A stretch of 64,000 nucleotides of DNA from NCBI RefSeq assembly GCF_003150835.1, contig NZ_CP029479.1:1364001-1428000 (forward strand), in the 5' to 3' direction. The notes under the pieces were generated by a model. It was not told the origin of the DNA. It did no database searches and was given only the letters and a program-made list of their open reading frames with translations. Within the stretch, counting starts at the first letter, position 1; every line of letters begins with the position of its first letter. The stretch comes from Phenylobacterium parvum (GTDB taxonomy: Bacteria > Pseudomonadota > Alphaproteobacteria > Caulobacterales > Caulobacteraceae). Below, in pieces: positions 33,838 to 43,881 of this stretch. The position numbers were made by a program, and so were the translations under genes.

Positions 33838-34701
33838 CTAGATCGCCGCGGCCCTGGCTTCCTCAATATAGAGCCTACGGAGGCGGCTTGCCACAGGCCC
33901 CGGACGTCCCTCCCCGACCGGCTGCCCGTCGATCGCCACCACCGGCATGAGCAGGGCGCCGGCGCCGGTAAAGAAGGCCTCGCGGGCCCTGCGCGCCTCC
34001 TCCAGGCTGAAGGGCCGCTCCTCGATGCGGAGGTTCTCGGTCCGGGCCACCTCCAGCAGGGTGGCGCGGGTCACGCCGCGCAGGATGTTTGCGGTGGTGT
34101 CGCGGGTCACGAGCACCCCGTCCGCCGTGACGATCCAGGCGTTGGACGAGGCGCCCTCGGTCACCAGGCCGTCGGCGTCGATGAACCAGGCCTCGGCCGA
34201 GCCGGCTTCCCGGGCGGCCTGCTTGGCCAGGACATTGGGCAGGAGGCCCACCGTCTTGATGTCGCAGCGGCCCCAGCGGTTCTCGGGCGTGGTGATGACC
34301 CCGACGCCAGCGGTGGCGCGGGCCTCGGCGGCCTGGGGATCGACGCGCTTGACGGTCACCACAACGGCGGGCGGGACCGGTTCGGCCGGGAAGGCGTGGT
34401 CGCGGGGGGCGACGCCGCGGCTGACCTGCAAGTAGACGAGGCCGTCGCGAATGTGGTTCCGGCGGACGGTTTCCTTCAGCACGGTGGTAAGGGCCGCCCG
34501 GCTCATGGGCATGTCGATGGACAGCTCGCCCAGGCTCCGCTCCAGCCGGGCGAAGTGCCCCTCCGGATCGCACAGGCGCCCGTCCGACATGGCCCAGACC
34601 TCGTAGATGGCGTCTGCGAGCTGGTAGCCCCGGTCCTCGATGTGCACGGCGGCGTCCGCATGCCGGACATAGGCGCCGTTGACGTAGGCGACGCGTCCCA
34701 T
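33838..34701 (-). CDS. dat: D-amino-acid transaminase-like PLP enzyme (class IV aminotransferase)
   Basis: This 287-residue protein has [31 protein letters not shown] (typical of D-amino-acid transaminase), [18 protein letters not shown] with the PLP lysine, and [11 protein letters not shown] for phosphate binding. The enzyme moves amino groups between D-amino acids and 2-oxo acids, supplying D-Ala or D-Glu. A conserved place between ntrX and hfq supports the call. The start overlaps the ntrX stop by one base. Confidence 0.9.
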   Translation of the reverse strand: MGRVAYVNGAYVRHADAAVHIEDRGYQLADAIYEVWAMSDGRLCDPEGHFARLERSLGELSIDMPMSRAALTTVLKETVRRNHIRDGLVYLQVSRGVAPRDHAFPAEPVPPAVVVTVKRVDPQAAEARATAGVGVITTPENRWGRCDIKTVGLLPNVLAKQAAREAGSAEAWFIDADGLVTEGASSNAWIVTADGVLVTRDTTANILRGVTRATLLEVARTENLRIEERPFSLEEARRAREAFFTGAGALLMPVVAIDGQPVGEGRPGPVASRLRRLYIEEARAAAI

Positions 34702-36101
34702 CAGCCCTCCTCCCCCTCAGTGACAGCCCGGCCGCCGGACAGGCCCAGGGACTTCAGCTTCCGGTGCAGGGCCGAGCGCTCCATGCCGATGAAGGCCGCG
34801 GTCCGCGAGATATTGCCCGAGAACCTCAGCATCTGGGCGTGGAGGTAATCGCGCTCGAAGACTTCCCGGGCCTCCCGGAGCGGCAGGGAGATGATCCGCT
34901 CCGCCCCGAAGCCGCCGCCGGTGCGCTCCTGCGCCTCGGGCTCGGGCGGGATCATCTCGGAGGTGATGGGCTCGGCCGGATCCCCGGAGGCCAGGATCAG
35001 GAGGCGCTCGATCTGGTTGCGGAGCTGGCTCAGGTTACCCGGCCAGTCGCGCACCTGCAGGGAGGCCAGTGCGTCGTCCGACAGCCGACGGCGCGGCAGT
35101 CCGGCGCCCTCCGAGATCCTCTGGATGAAGAAGTCGACCAGCTCGGGAATGTCCTCGCGCCGTTCGGCCAGGCCCGGCACGCCCAGGGGCACGACGTTCA
35201 GCCGGTGGAAGAGGTCCTCGCGGAACCGCCCTTCGGCGATCTCCGCCCTCAGGTCCCGGCAGGTCGAGGAGACCACGCGCACGTCCACCTGCACGTCCGA
35301 GGCGCCGCCGACCCGGCGGAACCTCTGGTCGACCAGGACACGCAGGATGCGGCTCTGGGTCTCGCGGGGCATGTCCGCCACCTCGTCGAGGTAGAGGGTC
35401 CCCCCGTGGGCGCGCTCGAAGACGCCGATCTTGGCGGGCCGGCCTGCCTCGCCCTCCTCGCCGAACAGCTCGATGTCGACCCGCTCGGGGGTCATTCCCG
35501 CGGCGCTGATGACCATGAACTCGTTCCGGCCCCGCGGGCTGGCGGCATGGATCATCCGGGCGACGGTCTCCTTGCCCGCGCCCGGAGGGCCTGAGATCAG
35601 CACCCGGCTGTTCGCCGTCGCCAGCTTGTTGATCAGGCCGCGAAGCTGCTGGACCACCTGCGAGCGTCCGATCAGGCCGTCTGGCGTCACCGTGCGGGCG
35701 CGCAGGCGACGGTTCTCCCGGCGCAGGTTGGCGGCCTCCAGGGCCCGCTCCACCACCAGCAGCAGCCGGTCCGACTTGAAGGGCTTCTCGAGGAACTCGT
35801 AGGCGCCGCGCTTGATGGCGCTGACCGCCGTCTCGATGTTTCCGTGGCCCGAGATCATGATCACCGGCAGGTCGGTGTCCAGGCCCTTGACCATGTCCAG
35901 GAGCTCCAGCCCGTCCATGCCCCCGCCCTGCATCCAGATGTCCAGGATCAGGAGGGACGGCTTGCGGGCCCGGATCTCGGCCAGGGCCGATTCCGAGTCG
36001 TTGGCGGTGCGGACCGCATAGCCCTCGTCGGTCAGGATCCCTGCGACCAGGTCCCGGATGTCGGCTTCGTCGTCGACCACAAGCACGTCCGCGGCCATCA
36101 T
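34701..36101 (-). CDS. ntrX: Response regulator NtrX, GAFTGA-less
   Basis: This 466-residue protein has a receiver domain with phospho-acceptor D54 (LLILDIWMQGG), an AAA+ domain with Walker A ISGPPGAGKETVARM and GGTLYLDEVADMP, and a C-terminal Fis-type HTH (ISRTAAFIGMERSALHRKL). Between ELFGEEG and GGTLYLDE the GAFTGA loop is missing, so sigma-54 activation is not expected. In relatives such as Caulobacter and Rhodobacter NtrX acts by other means. It partners with NtrY; genes overlap by four bases. Confidence 0.95.
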   Translation of the reverse strand: MMAADVLVVDDEADIRDLVAGILTDEGYAVRTANDSESALAEIRARKPSLLILDIWMQGGGMDGLELLDMVKGLDTDLPVIMISGHGNIETAVSAIKRGAYEFLEKPFKSDRLLLVVERALEAANLRRENRRLRARTVTPDGLIGRSQVVQQLRGLINKLATANSRVLISGPPGAGKETVARMIHAASPRGRNEFMVISAAGMTPERVDIELFGEEGEAGRPAKIGVFERAHGGTLYLDEVADMPRETQSRILRVLVDQRFRRVGGASDVQVDVRVVSSTCRDLRAEIAEGRFREDLFHRLNVVPLGVPGLAERREDIPELVDFFIQRISEGAGLPRRRLSDDALASLQVRDWPGNLSQLRNQIERLLILASGDPAEPITSEMIPPEPEAQERTGGGFGAERIISLPLREAREVFERDYLHAQMLRFSGNISRTAAFIGMERSALHRKLKSLGLSGGRAVTEGEEG

Positions 36102-38326
36102 GCGCTCTCCACTTTCGGGATCGTCCGGGTCGCCTGCGCGACGGACAGGGGCAGCCTGAGAAGGACGCGGGCCCCCGGCCCGGCCTCGGCGTCGGCAAGG
36201 ACCAGGTCGCCGCCATGGTCCTCCATCACGCGCTTGACGATGGCCAGGCCGAGGCCCGTCCCTTTCTCGCGCGTTGTCACATAGGGTTCGGTCAGCCGGT
36301 CGCGGTCCTTCGCCGGTAGGCCCAGTCCGTTGTCCTCGATGACAAAGGCCAGGCCCTGATCGTCCAGGCGCAGGTCCGCCAGGATCCGGCCGGGCGGGTC
36401 AGGCTGGGCGGACAGCCGCGCGCGGACCGCCTCGGCGGCGTTCTTGAGCACGTTGGCCAGGGCCTGGGCCAGCATCCGGCCGTCCGCCCGCAGGATGACG
36501 TCAGGCAGGGGCTCGCCGATCACCCATTCAATGTCCGGATCGGCGACCCGGCGCCCGAAGACCGCCTCGCGAAGCAGCTCGGCCGCGTCCTGGTCCGAGG
36601 GCTGGGGCGCCGGCATGCGGGCGAAGGCCGAGAATTCGTCGACCATCCGGCCGATATCCCCGACCTGTCGCACGATGGTCTCGGTGCAGCGGTCGAAGGT
36701 GTCCAGGTCCGCCGCCTCGACATTGCGCCGGAACTTGCGGCGGATGCGCTCGGCCGACAGCTGGATGGGGGTCAGGGGATTCTTGATCTCGTGGGCGATG
36801 CGCCGGGCCACGTCCCGCCAGGCCGCATTCCTCTGGGCGGAGACCAGGCGCGTGATGTCGTCGAAGGTCAGCACCAGGCCCTCGCCGATCCGGCTGGCCC
36901 GGACCCGAAGACGCACGGTCTCGCGGCCACGGCTGATGTCCACCTCGCCCTCGGCATGGCCCACCGTCCGGGCGGCGGCCAGGATCTCGCCCATCTCCGG
37001 GGCGGCGGATTCCAGGGTGGTGGGCGAAGCGAAGACCGGGTCCTCAGGCAGGTCCAACAGTCTTGCGGCCTGCCGGTTCACAGCAGAGATCCGGCCGTCC
37101 GCACCCGTGGCGACCACGCCGGCGGACACCTCCGAGAGCACGGCCTCGATGAACTGCCGCCGCCGCCGGGCCTCGTCGCTGGCTCGGGTCAACGCTTCCT
37201 GCTGCTGCGACAGGTCCCGCGTCATGTCGTTGAAGGCCCGGGACAGGACGGCGATCTCCTCGGGGTCGGACTCGGCGTCCACCCGGGCGGTCAGGTCGCC
37301 CCGCGCCACGCGCTCGGCGGCCTGCACCAGGCGCCCGACCGGCGCCGAGATGGAATGGGCCGCGCCCATGCCCAGCCAGACCGCGCCGATCAGCACCAGG
37401 AGGGCGGTCTCCACATAGGCCAGGGCGAAGGCCCTCTGGATCCGGTCCCGGCTCTGGGCGGCGTCGCGGTAGGAGACCAGGGCCTGCTCGGCCTCGGACA
37501 GGTTGGCCACGACGCCCTCGCCCACCGGCCGCACCAGGTAGAGGTAGGCGTCCGGGTAGGACTTCAGCCGGAAGACGGTCCGGGTCAGGTTGGCCGAGAC
37601 GAAGATGTCGCCCTCGTCCGCCGCCCGGAAGGCCTGCTCCGGAGGGGTCAGGAAGGCCGGCGCCGAGGCGCTCTCCGCCCGGGCCAAGACGCGCCCTTCC
37701 CGGTCGATCAGGTAGGCGGCGGGAAAGTCGTTGTCCGCCGCCTGTTGGGCCAGGAACAGGCCGAAGGTCACCGGGGAGTCGCCCAGGGCGCCGGCTGCGC
37801 CGTTCAGGTCGGTGGCGATCAGGGTGACGTGTTCACGCACATAGCGCTTCTGTTCCTCAAGATAGCTCCGGAACACCGTCGCGGAGTTCTCGACCACGGT
37901 CTGGACCCGTGTGGAGAACCAGTCCTCCACGCCACGGTTGACCAGCACCCCGTAGAACAGGGCCACCACCAGGGCCGGGGCGGTCGCCGCCGCGGCGAAC
38001 AGGGTCACGAAACGCAGGCGCAGCCGGGCTGCGGGATCGGCTGTCCGGTCCCTGAGGAGGCCCAGCACGGTGCGCCCGGCCGCGGCGAGCAGCCAGAGGA
38101 TCAGTACCAGGCTGGCGCCCAGGACCCAGAGGATGTTGAGGCTGGCGGGCGCCAGGGGCCCGGACTGCGGCGGAGAGGCGGCCAGGAAGATGCCAAGCCC
38201 GGTCAGGAGGGCTGCGGCCAGATAGACCCCGCCCGTCGTCATGCTGGACCCCGCCAGGACGCGGATCGGGCCCAGCCGGCGACCGGCGGCCTCCAGGAAC
38301 GGACTCAAGCCCATCATGGGACGCAT
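36098..38326 (-). CDS. ntrY: Membrane sensor histidine kinase NtrY
   Basis: This 742-residue kinase has several N-terminal membrane segments, a large periplasmic/extracellular part at about residues 115-275, a HAMP domain (PVGRLVQAAERVARGDL), PAS domain, the H-box [21 protein letters not shown]-box NVLKNAAEAVRA and G-box TGLGLAIVKRVMEDHGG. I chose the ATG at 38326 over an upstream TTG at 38350. It is the cognate kinase of NtrX. The order is the alphaproteobacterial standard. Confidence 0.95.
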   Translation of the reverse strand: MRPMMGLSPFLEAAGRRLGPIRVLAGSSMTTGGVYLAAALLTGLGIFLAASPPQSGPLAPASLNILWVLGASLVLILWLLAAAGRTVLGLLRDRTADPAARLRLRFVTLFAAAATAPALVVALFYGVLVNRGVEDWFSTRVQTVVENSATVFRSYLEEQKRYVREHVTLIATDLNGAAGALGDSPVTFGLFLAQQAADNDFPAAYLIDREGRVLARAESASAPAFLTPPEQAFRAADEGDIFVSANLTRTVFRLKSYPDAYLYLVRPVGEGVVANLSEAEQALVSYRDAAQSRDRIQRAFALAYVETALLVLIGAVWLGMGAAHSISAPVGRLVQAAERVARGDLTARVDAESDPEEIAVLSRAFNDMTRDLSQQQEALTRASDEARRRRQFIEAVLSEVSAGVVATGADGRISAVNRQAARLLDLPEDPVFASPTTLESAAPEMGEILAAARTVGHAEGEVDISRGRETVRLRVRASRIGEGLVLTFDDITRLVSAQRNAAWRDVARRIAHEIKNPLTPIQLSAERIRRKFRRNVEAADLDTFDRCTETIVRQVGDIGRMVDEFSAFARMPAPQPSDQDAAELLREAVFGRRVADPDIEWVIGEPLPDVILRADGRMLAQALANVLKNAAEAVRARLSAQPDPPGRILADLRLDDQGLAFVIEDNGLGLPAKDRDRLTEPYVTTREKGTGLGLAIVKRVMEDHGGDLVLADAEAGPGARVLLRLPLSVAQATRTIPKVESA

Positions 38327-38387
38327 GCTAGGGCGGACTGTGCCCCACAATCAACAGCGCGTTGCCAAAAAGCGTCAGCTGACGCCC

Positions 38388-39809
38388 CTAGCGACGCGCG
38401 CGGGTCATCTCCACGCCCAGGTCCTGGATCTTCTTGCGCAGGGTGTTCCGGTTGAGCCCGAGGATCTCGGCGGCGCGCACCTGGTTGCCCCGGGTGCCCG
38501 CCAGGGTCAGGGCGATCAGCGGTCGCTCCACCTCCTCCAGGATCCGGTCATAGAGACCCGGCGGCGGCAGGCCCTCGGGGAAGGTCGCGAAATGCCCGGC
38601 GAGGTACCTGTCGACAAGGCCGGACAGGGTCACCGGCCCCTCCTGCCCCCTCAGGGGCGCCTGCTGGTCGGCCAGCTCCAGCTCGATGATCCGGGCGGTG
38701 ATCAGCTCTTCGCCGTAGAGGGCGCAGATCCGCCGGATCAGGTTCTCCAGCTCGCGGACATTCCCCGGCCAGCTGTGCGCCTTCAGCCGGTCCAGGGCCC
38801 CGCCGTCGATCGTCTTGGCCGGCAGGCCCTCGCGGTTTGCGCGAAGCAGGAAGCTCCTCGCCAGGTCGGGGATGTCCTCGGCCCGGTCGCGCAGGGGCGG
38901 GATGCGCAGGGGCGCCACGTTCAGCCGGAAATACAGGTCCTCGCGGAACAGGCCCTGCTGGATCAGGCCCCTCAGGTCGCGGTTGGTGGCCGCGATGATC
39001 CGCACGTTGGGGCGACGCCCGGTCCGCGGGTTGATCGCCGTCTCCGAGCCGTCGATCACGCGCAGCAGTCGGGTCTGGGCGTCGAGGGGCATGTCGCCGA
39101 TCTCGTCGAGGAACAGGGTCCCGCCGTCGGCCTCCACCAGCTTGCCGATGTCGCCGTCATTGCGCCCGAACAGCTCGGTCTCGACCCGCTCGCGGGGTAC
39201 GGCGGCCAGGTTGATCACCACGAAGCGGCCGTCCCGCCGGCGGCCCATGTCGTGCAGGGCGCGGGCGACAAGCTCCTTGCCGGTGCCGCTCTCGCCAAGG
39301 ATCAGCACCGTCAGGTCCGCGCCGACCAGCCGGGCGATGGTCCGGTAGACCTCCTGCATGGGCGCCGAGCGGCCGATGAGCGGCAGGCGCTCGTCCCGCG
39401 CCGCCCGCGCCTGGGCCCGTGAGGCCTCCACGTCCGCCGGCCGCGACAGGGCCCGCCGGGCCACCGCCGTGATGTCCTCCAGGTCGAAGGGCTTGGAGAC
39501 GTACTCAAAGGCCCCGGCGTCGGCGGCGTTCACCGCCGTCAGCAGGGTGTTCTGGGCGCTCATCACGATGACCGGCAGGCGCGGGCGCTCCTTGCGGATC
39601 CGCGGCAGGACATCAAAGACGTTCTCGTCGGGCATGATCACGTCGGTGATGACGAGGTCGCCCTCCCCCTCCGAGACCCATTTCAGCAGGGTCGCCGCAT
39701 TCCCGGTGGCCCGCACCTGATATCCCAGCCGGGTAAAGGTCTGGCTCAGCACCAGCCGGATGGAGCTGTCATCGTCGGCGATGATGATCTTCTTGGTCGC
39801 GGCGTTCAT
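38388..39809 (-). CDS. ntrC: Nitrogen response regulator NtrC, GAFTGA-less
   Basis: This 473-residue protein has a receiver domain with D56 ([12 protein letters not shown]), Walker [52 protein letters not shown], and the Fis-type [22 protein letters not shown]. The segment [19 protein letters not shown] lacks the GAFTGA loop required to contact sigma-54. As I recall, Caulobacter NtrC shares this loss, so it probably acts as a DNA-binding regulator with another polymerase form. The ATG overlaps the ntrB stop by four bases. Confidence 0.95.
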   Translation of the reverse strand: MNAATKKIIIADDDSSIRLVLSQTFTRLGYQVRATGNAATLLKWVSEGEGDLVITDVIMPDENVFDVLPRIRKERPRLPVIVMSAQNTLLTAVNAADAGAFEYVSKPFDLEDITAVARRALSRPADVEASRAQARAARDERLPLIGRSAPMQEVYRTIARLVGADLTVLILGESGTGKELVARALHDMGRRRDGRFVVINLAAVPRERVETELFGRNDGDIGKLVEADGGTLFLDEIGDMPLDAQTRLLRVIDGSETAINPRTGRRPNVRIIAATNRDLRGLIQQGLFREDLYFRLNVAPLRIPPLRDRAEDIPDLARSFLLRANREGLPAKTIDGGALDRLKAHSWPGNVRELENLIRRICALYGEELITARIIELELADQQAPLRGQEGPVTLSGLVDRYLAGHFATFPEGLPPPGLYDRILEEVERPLIALTLAGTRGNQVRAAEILGLNRNTLRKKIQDLGVEMTRARR

Positions 39810-40900
39810 GCCGGATCCTCCGTGACGATGGGCAGGAGCACCCGGAACACCGTCCGTCCCGGCTCCGAGGTGAAGTCGATCAATCCGCAGTGCGCGGACA
39901 CCAGCTTCGAGACCAGGGCCAGGCCGAGACCCACCCCGCCGTTCCGGCCGGTGACGAAGGGTTGGAAAAGGCTGTCGCGAAGGTGGGCCGGCACCCCAGG
40001 CCCATTGTCTATGACCCGCACCTCGAGGGGCGTGCTGCGCAGGCCCCGGGCCCCGCCCGTGCGAATCCGCACCCCGTGCCGGAAGGCGGTCCGGATGACG
40101 ATCTCGCCCTGCCCATCGCCCCGGCGGTGCGCCGCCTCGGCGGCGTTCTTCACCAGGTTCAGGAAGATCTGGATCAGCTGGTCCTCGTCGCCTGGCGTCA
40201 GCGGCAGGGAGGGGTCGTAGTCCTCGACCACCGAGAGCCCCTCGCCCACCCCGTTCACCGCCAGGGTCCGGACCCGGTCGAGGACCAGGTGGATGTTGAT
40301 CGGCCTGCAGACCGGCGCGGCGTCGTCCGAAAAGGCCTCCATCCGGTCGACCAGCCGCTTCACCCGGTCGACCTCGTCCACGATCAGCTGGGCCAGGGGC
40401 GTATCCTCGGTCCGGACGCCCGACTTCAGCAGCTGGGCCGCGCCGCGGATCCCCGCCAGGGGGTTCTTGATCTCGTGCGCCAGCATCCGACCCAGACCGA
40501 TGATGGTTCTCAGGCCCGCGCTCTCGGCGCCGCCCCGCTCGCCGCTCAGGGCGCCCGAGCGGACGGTCAGGGTCAGCAGCACAGAGCCATCCTCCAGAGG
40601 AGCGGCCGAGGCGTCGGCGCGGAAGGCCGAGTGTCCGAACAGGCCGACCTCAAAGCCCCGCTCGCGGACCGGGCCGCCCTCGATGCGGGCCCGCGCCACC
40701 AGGGTCAGGAGGGGCGCGTCCGGCGCCATGGCGGCGGAAAGGCCGCTGCGGGTCATCACCCCCAGCGACTGGCCGAAGAGGCGCTCTGCGGCCTCGTTGG
40801 CCGCCACAACCTGTCCGCCGTCGGCCACCACGACGGCCGGTTCGGGCGCCATGTCAAAGGCCGCCGCCCTCAGGGACTCGCCTGCCGGAACCGGGGTCAT
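39806..40900 (-). CDS. ntrB: Nitrogen sensor kinase/phosphatase NtrB
   Basis: This 364-residue cytoplasmic kinase has an N-terminal PAS domain (about residues 10-110), H142 in [21 protein letters not shown]-box [35 protein letters not shown] and [12 protein letters not shown]. There is no membrane segment. The ATG at 40900 has AGGGAGA upstream; a longer open frame upstream is antisense-like shadow sequence over dusB. It phosphorylates NtrC under nitrogen limitation, normally controlled by PII. It overlaps dusB by four bases. Confidence 0.95.
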   Translation of the reverse strand: MTPVPAGESLRAAAFDMAPEPAVVVADGGQVVAANEAAERLFGQSLGVMTRSGLSAAMAPDAPLLTLVARARIEGGPVRERGFEVGLFGHSAFRADASAAPLEDGSVLLTLTVRSGALSGERGGAESAGLRTIIGLGRMLAHEIKNPLAGIRGAAQLLKSGVRTEDTPLAQLIVDEVDRVKRLVDRMEAFSDDAAPVCRPINIHLVLDRVRTLAVNGVGEGLSVVEDYDPSLPLTPGDEDQLIQIFLNLVKNAAEAAHRRGDGQGEIVIRTAFRHGVRIRTGGARGLRSTPLEVRVIDNGPGVPAHLRDSLFQPFVTGRNGGVGLGLALVSKLVSAHCGLIDFTSEPGRTVFRVLLPIVTEDPA

Positions 40901-41898
40901 GCCGCCGTCTCCCTTCTCCAGAGTTCGGAAAGGCCAGCCTCGACCTCCCGCGGGTCCTCCATGCGGCAAAGTCGCCGCCGGGCCTCCAGCCGCTCGGCCG
41001 GGTCCCCGGGCGCCGCCGCCTCGTCGACATAGGCCGCCAGGTGCTTGCGGAAGACCCTCAGGCCCGTGCGGTCCCCATAGAAGGCCAGGCTCTCGGCGAA
41101 GTGCTGCAGCACCACCTCCAGGCGCGCCTCGCGATCGGGCTCCTCCCAGGTCCCGCCCGCCAGCCCCGCCTCGATCCACGGCGCGATCCAGGGCCGGCCA
41201 TAGACGCCCCGTCCGACCATGACGGCGTCCGCCCCGGACTCCGAAAGGGCCCGGGCCGCATCGCCGGCGTTGCGGATGTCGCCATTGACGATGACCGGGA
41301 CCTTCACCTCGGCCTTGACCGCCGCCACGGCCGTCCAGTCGGCGCTCCCCTTGTAGAACTGGCAGCGGGTGCGGCCATGGACCGTGATCGCCTTTACCCC
41401 GCGCGCCTCCGCGCCGGCCGCGATTTCCGGGGCGTTCTTCGAGGCGTCGTCCCAGCCCAGCCGCATCTTGGCGGTTACCGGCACGTCCACGGCGTCGACC
41501 ACCGCCTCCACCAGACGGAACAGGAGCTCGGGCTCGCGCATCAGGGCCGAGCCCGCCAGGGCCCCGCCGGTCACCTCGCGGGCCGGGCACCCGAAGTTAA
41601 GGTCGATCACGTCCGCGCCTGCCGCGGCGGCCAGGCGGGCGCCGGCGGCCATGTCCTCGGGCGTGCGCCCCACAAGCTGGACCACCATTCGCGGCAGGCC
41701 CTCGCCCACCGCGGCGCGCCGCACCACGTCCGGCCGGCCCGCAGCGAAGGCCGAACAGGCCACCATCTCCGTCGCCACATAGGGCGCGCCCAGGCGCGAG
41801 GCCGCCCGCCGGAACGGCAGGTCGGACACCCCGGTCATGGGGGCGATCCAGACCCTGCCGGCGATCTCGACATCCCCGATCTGGACCGGGCTGCTCAT
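40897..41898 (-). CDS. dusB: tRNA-dihydrouridine synthase (NifR3/DusB)
   Basis: This 333-residue FMN enzyme has VWIAPMTGVSDLPFRR at the start of the TIM barrel, DLNFGCPAREVTGGALAGSA with the catalytic Cys, ITVHGRTRCQFYKGSADW, VIVNGDIRNAGDA and VMVGRGVYGRPWI. It reduces specific uridines in tRNA. It leads the classic nifR3-ntrB-ntrC operon. The promoter should lie in 41899-42006, shared divergently with ispDF. Confidence 0.95.
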   Translation of the reverse strand: MSSPVQIGDVEIAGRVWIAPMTGVSDLPFRRAASRLGAPYVATEMVACSAFAAGRPDVVRRAAVGEGLPRMVVQLVGRTPEDMAAGARLAAAAGADVIDLNFGCPAREVTGGALAGSALMREPELLFRLVEAVVDAVDVPVTAKMRLGWDDASKNAPEIAAGAEARGVKAITVHGRTRCQFYKGSADWTAVAAVKAEVKVPVIVNGDIRNAGDAARALSESGADAVMVGRGVYGRPWIAPWIEAGLAGGTWEEPDREARLEVVLQHFAESLAFYGDRTGLRVFRKHLAAYVDEAAAPGDPAERLEARRRLCRMEDPREVEAGLSELWRRETAA

Positions 41899-42006
41899 TT
41901 TGGCGTCACTTCCATCGCCCTCTTTTTAGGCAATTTGACAGGGACGTAAAGAGCCGGAGGGGCCAGTCCCTCTGGACAGGCCCGCAGGCGCGCCTAAACA
42001 GCCCCC

Positions 42007-43176
42007 ATGACCTTTTCCGCCGTCATCGTGGCCGCCGGCGCCAGCCTCCGGGCCGGGCCGGGCGAGCCCAAGCCCTGGCGCGACCTCGGTGGCCGCCCGG
42101 TCCTGGCCTGGTCGGCACACGCCCTGTCCACCGCGGGGGCCCGGCGCCTTGTCGTGGTCACGACCGCTGACCGGACGGAGGCGACCCGAAGCCTCCTCGC
42201 CGGCCTCCCGGGCCTTGTGGTGGTCGAGGGCGGCCCATCCCGCTCGCTCTCGGTCCGGGCCGGCCTCGCCGCCCTGGACGGCCCGCCGGACGAGCCCGTC
42301 CTGGTGCATGACGCCGCCCGCCCCTTCCTCGGGCCCGCCGTGATCGGACGGGTCCTTGAAGCCCTGTCCGGCGCCGACGGCGCCATCGCCGCCCTTCCGG
42401 TGGCCGACAGCCTCAAGCGCGGCGGCCCCGCGGGCGTTCCCGAGATCGAGGCGGCGGTGGACCGCGAGGGTCTCTGGCGGGCCCAGACCCCCCAGGCCTT
42501 CCGCCGCGCCGCCCTCCTGTCCGCCTTCGCCGCCTGGACCGGGCCGGAGCCCACCGACGAGGCCGCCGTGATGGCGGCCAACGGCGCGCGCATCGCCCTG
42601 GTTCCCGGGGACCCGCGCCTCTTCAAGCTCACCTGGCCGGAGGATTTCGACATGGCCGAGGCCCTCGCCCGCGCCCCCGCCCCGTCCCCGCGCGAGGTCC
42701 GCATGGGACAGGGGATCGACGCCCATCGCTGGGGACCGGGCGACGGGGTCTGGCTCTGCGGCGTCCACATTCCCCACGACGCTTCTCTCATTGGCCATTC
42801 CGACGCCGACGCCGGCCTCCACGCCCTGACCGACGCCCTGCTGGGCGCCCTGGGCGAGGGCGACATCGGCCAGCACTTTCCGCCCTCGGACCCGCGCTGG
42901 AAGGGCGAGCCCTCCGCCACCTTCCTCGCCCACGCCGGCGGCCGGGTCGCCGCCCGCGGCGGTCGCATCCTGTCCCTCGACCTCACCCTGGTCTGCGAAA
43001 AGCCCCGGATTGGTCCACACCGCGAGGCCATGCGCCGTTCGGTAGCCGAGATCCTGGGCCTCGACATCGGGCGGGTCAGCGTCAAGGCCACCACGACCGA
43101 AGGCATGGGCTACACGGGTCGGCAGGAGGGCCTCCTGGCCCAGGCGATCGCCGCCGTCGAGCTTCCCTCGGCCTGA
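42007..43176 (+). CDS. ispDF: Bifunctional IspD/IspF
   Basis: This 389-residue fusion has IspD at residues 1-230 (VIVAAGASLRAGPGEPKPW, VHDAARPFLGPAVI, VTDEAA-like PTDEAAVMAANG) and IspF from about 233 (MGQGIDAHRWGPGDGVWLCG with the DxH zinc motif, IGHSDADAGLHALTDALLGALGEGDIG, KATTTEGMGYTGRQEG). It makes CDP-ME and then MEcPP in the MEP isoprenoid pathway. The fusion is typical of alphaproteobacteria. Confidence 0.97.
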   Translation: MTFSAVIVAAGASLRAGPGEPKPWRDLGGRPVLAWSAHALSTAGARRLVVVTTADRTEATRSLLAGLPGLVVVEGGPSRSLSVRAGLAALDGPPDEPVLVHDAARPFLGPAVIGRVLEALSGADGAIAALPVADSLKRGGPAGVPEIEAAVDREGLWRAQTPQAFRRAALLSAFAAWTGPEPTDEAAVMAANGARIALVPGDPRLFKLTWPEDFDMAEALARAPAPSPREVRMGQGIDAHRWGPGDGVWLCGVHIPHDASLIGHSDADAGLHALTDALLGALGEGDIGQHFPPSDPRWKGEPSATFLAHAGGRVAARGGRILSLDLTLVCEKPRIGPHREAMRRSVAEILGLDIGRVSVKATTTEGMGYTGRQEGLLAQAIAAVELPSA

Positions 43177-43253
43177 TCCGCCGACTGGGGGCTTGCGCCT
43201 GCCCCCCGGCCGGTGGTCAGGTCGTCCCGCCAGCGCCAGACCGGAGACGCGAC

Positions 43254-43748
43254 ATGTTTTCCATCGAGATCGAGACCCTCGCCCGCCTCCTGATCGACGA
43301 GGCGCGCGAGCGCCAGCTGCGCCTGGTCACGGCCGAGAGCTGCACGGGCGGCCTCGTCGCCGGCGCCATCTGCGCCATACCGGGGGCGTCGGACGTCTTC
43401 GAGCGCGGGTTCGTCGTCTACAACAACCGCGCCAAGCAGGAGCTGCTCGGCGTCCCCGGCGAGATCATCGCCGACCTCGGCGCCGTTTCCGAGCCCGTCG
43501 CCCGCATGATGGCCGAGGGCGCACTGGAGAACTCCCACGCCCACATCGCCGTGGCCATCACCGGCGTGGCCGGCCCCGGCGGCGGCACCCGCATGAAGCC
43601 GGTGGGAACGGTGCACATCGCCACCGCCCGGGCGAACCACGGCCTCCACCACCGCCAGGAATTCTTCCAGTTCGAGACCCGAGAGGAAATCCAGCTGGCC
43701 GCCGTCCAGTCCGCCCTGGAAGCCATGCGCGAACGCATCAGCCGGTAG
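43254..43748 (+). CDS. pncC: Nicotinamide-nucleotide amidase, CinA C-terminal type
   Basis: This 164-residue protein consists of only the CinA C-terminal domain: LVTAESCTGGLVAGAICAIPG with the catalytic Ser region, VYNNRAKQELLGVP, MMAEGALENSHAHIAVAITG and AGPGGGTRMKPVGTVHIA. It deamidates NMN to NaMN in NAD recycling. The gene is downstream of ispDF and is followed by a repeat block. Confidence 0.92.
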   Translation: MFSIEIETLARLLIDEARERQLRLVTAESCTGGLVAGAICAIPGASDVFERGFVVYNNRAKQELLGVPGEIIADLGAVSEPVARMMAEGALENSHAHIAVAITGVAGPGGGTRMKPVGTVHIATARANHGLHHRQEFFQFETREEIQLAAVQSALEAMRERISR

Positions 43749-43766
43749 CCTGCAGCCGATCCCGCA

Positions 43767-43875
43767 GACCCCCTCCGGCCCGCTTAGCGGCCCACCTCCC
43801 CCTTGGCGGAGGAATAAAGAGGTAATTGCTCCCCATCAGGGGGAGCTCCGGACGAAGTCCGGTGAGGGGGTCAAC
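43767..43875. repeat. Dispersed structured intergenic repeat, block 3 (one unit)
   Basis: A single complete unit spans from GACCCCCTCCGGCCCGC to GTGAGGGGGTCAA. The constant left stem is slightly degraded (CTCCCCCTTGGCGGAG), and the right half has CTCCCCATCAGGGGGAG with variable stem CCGGAC-GAA-GTCCGG. It occupies the gap between convergent pncC and coq10. Confidence 0.85.
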
Positions 43876-43881
43876 GGCGTC

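Noticed and set aside
40901..41590. In-frame extension of ntrB to 594 residues
   Set aside because: The sequence is glycine/arginine-rich shadow coding over dusB; the PAS domain starts right after the ATG at 40900.
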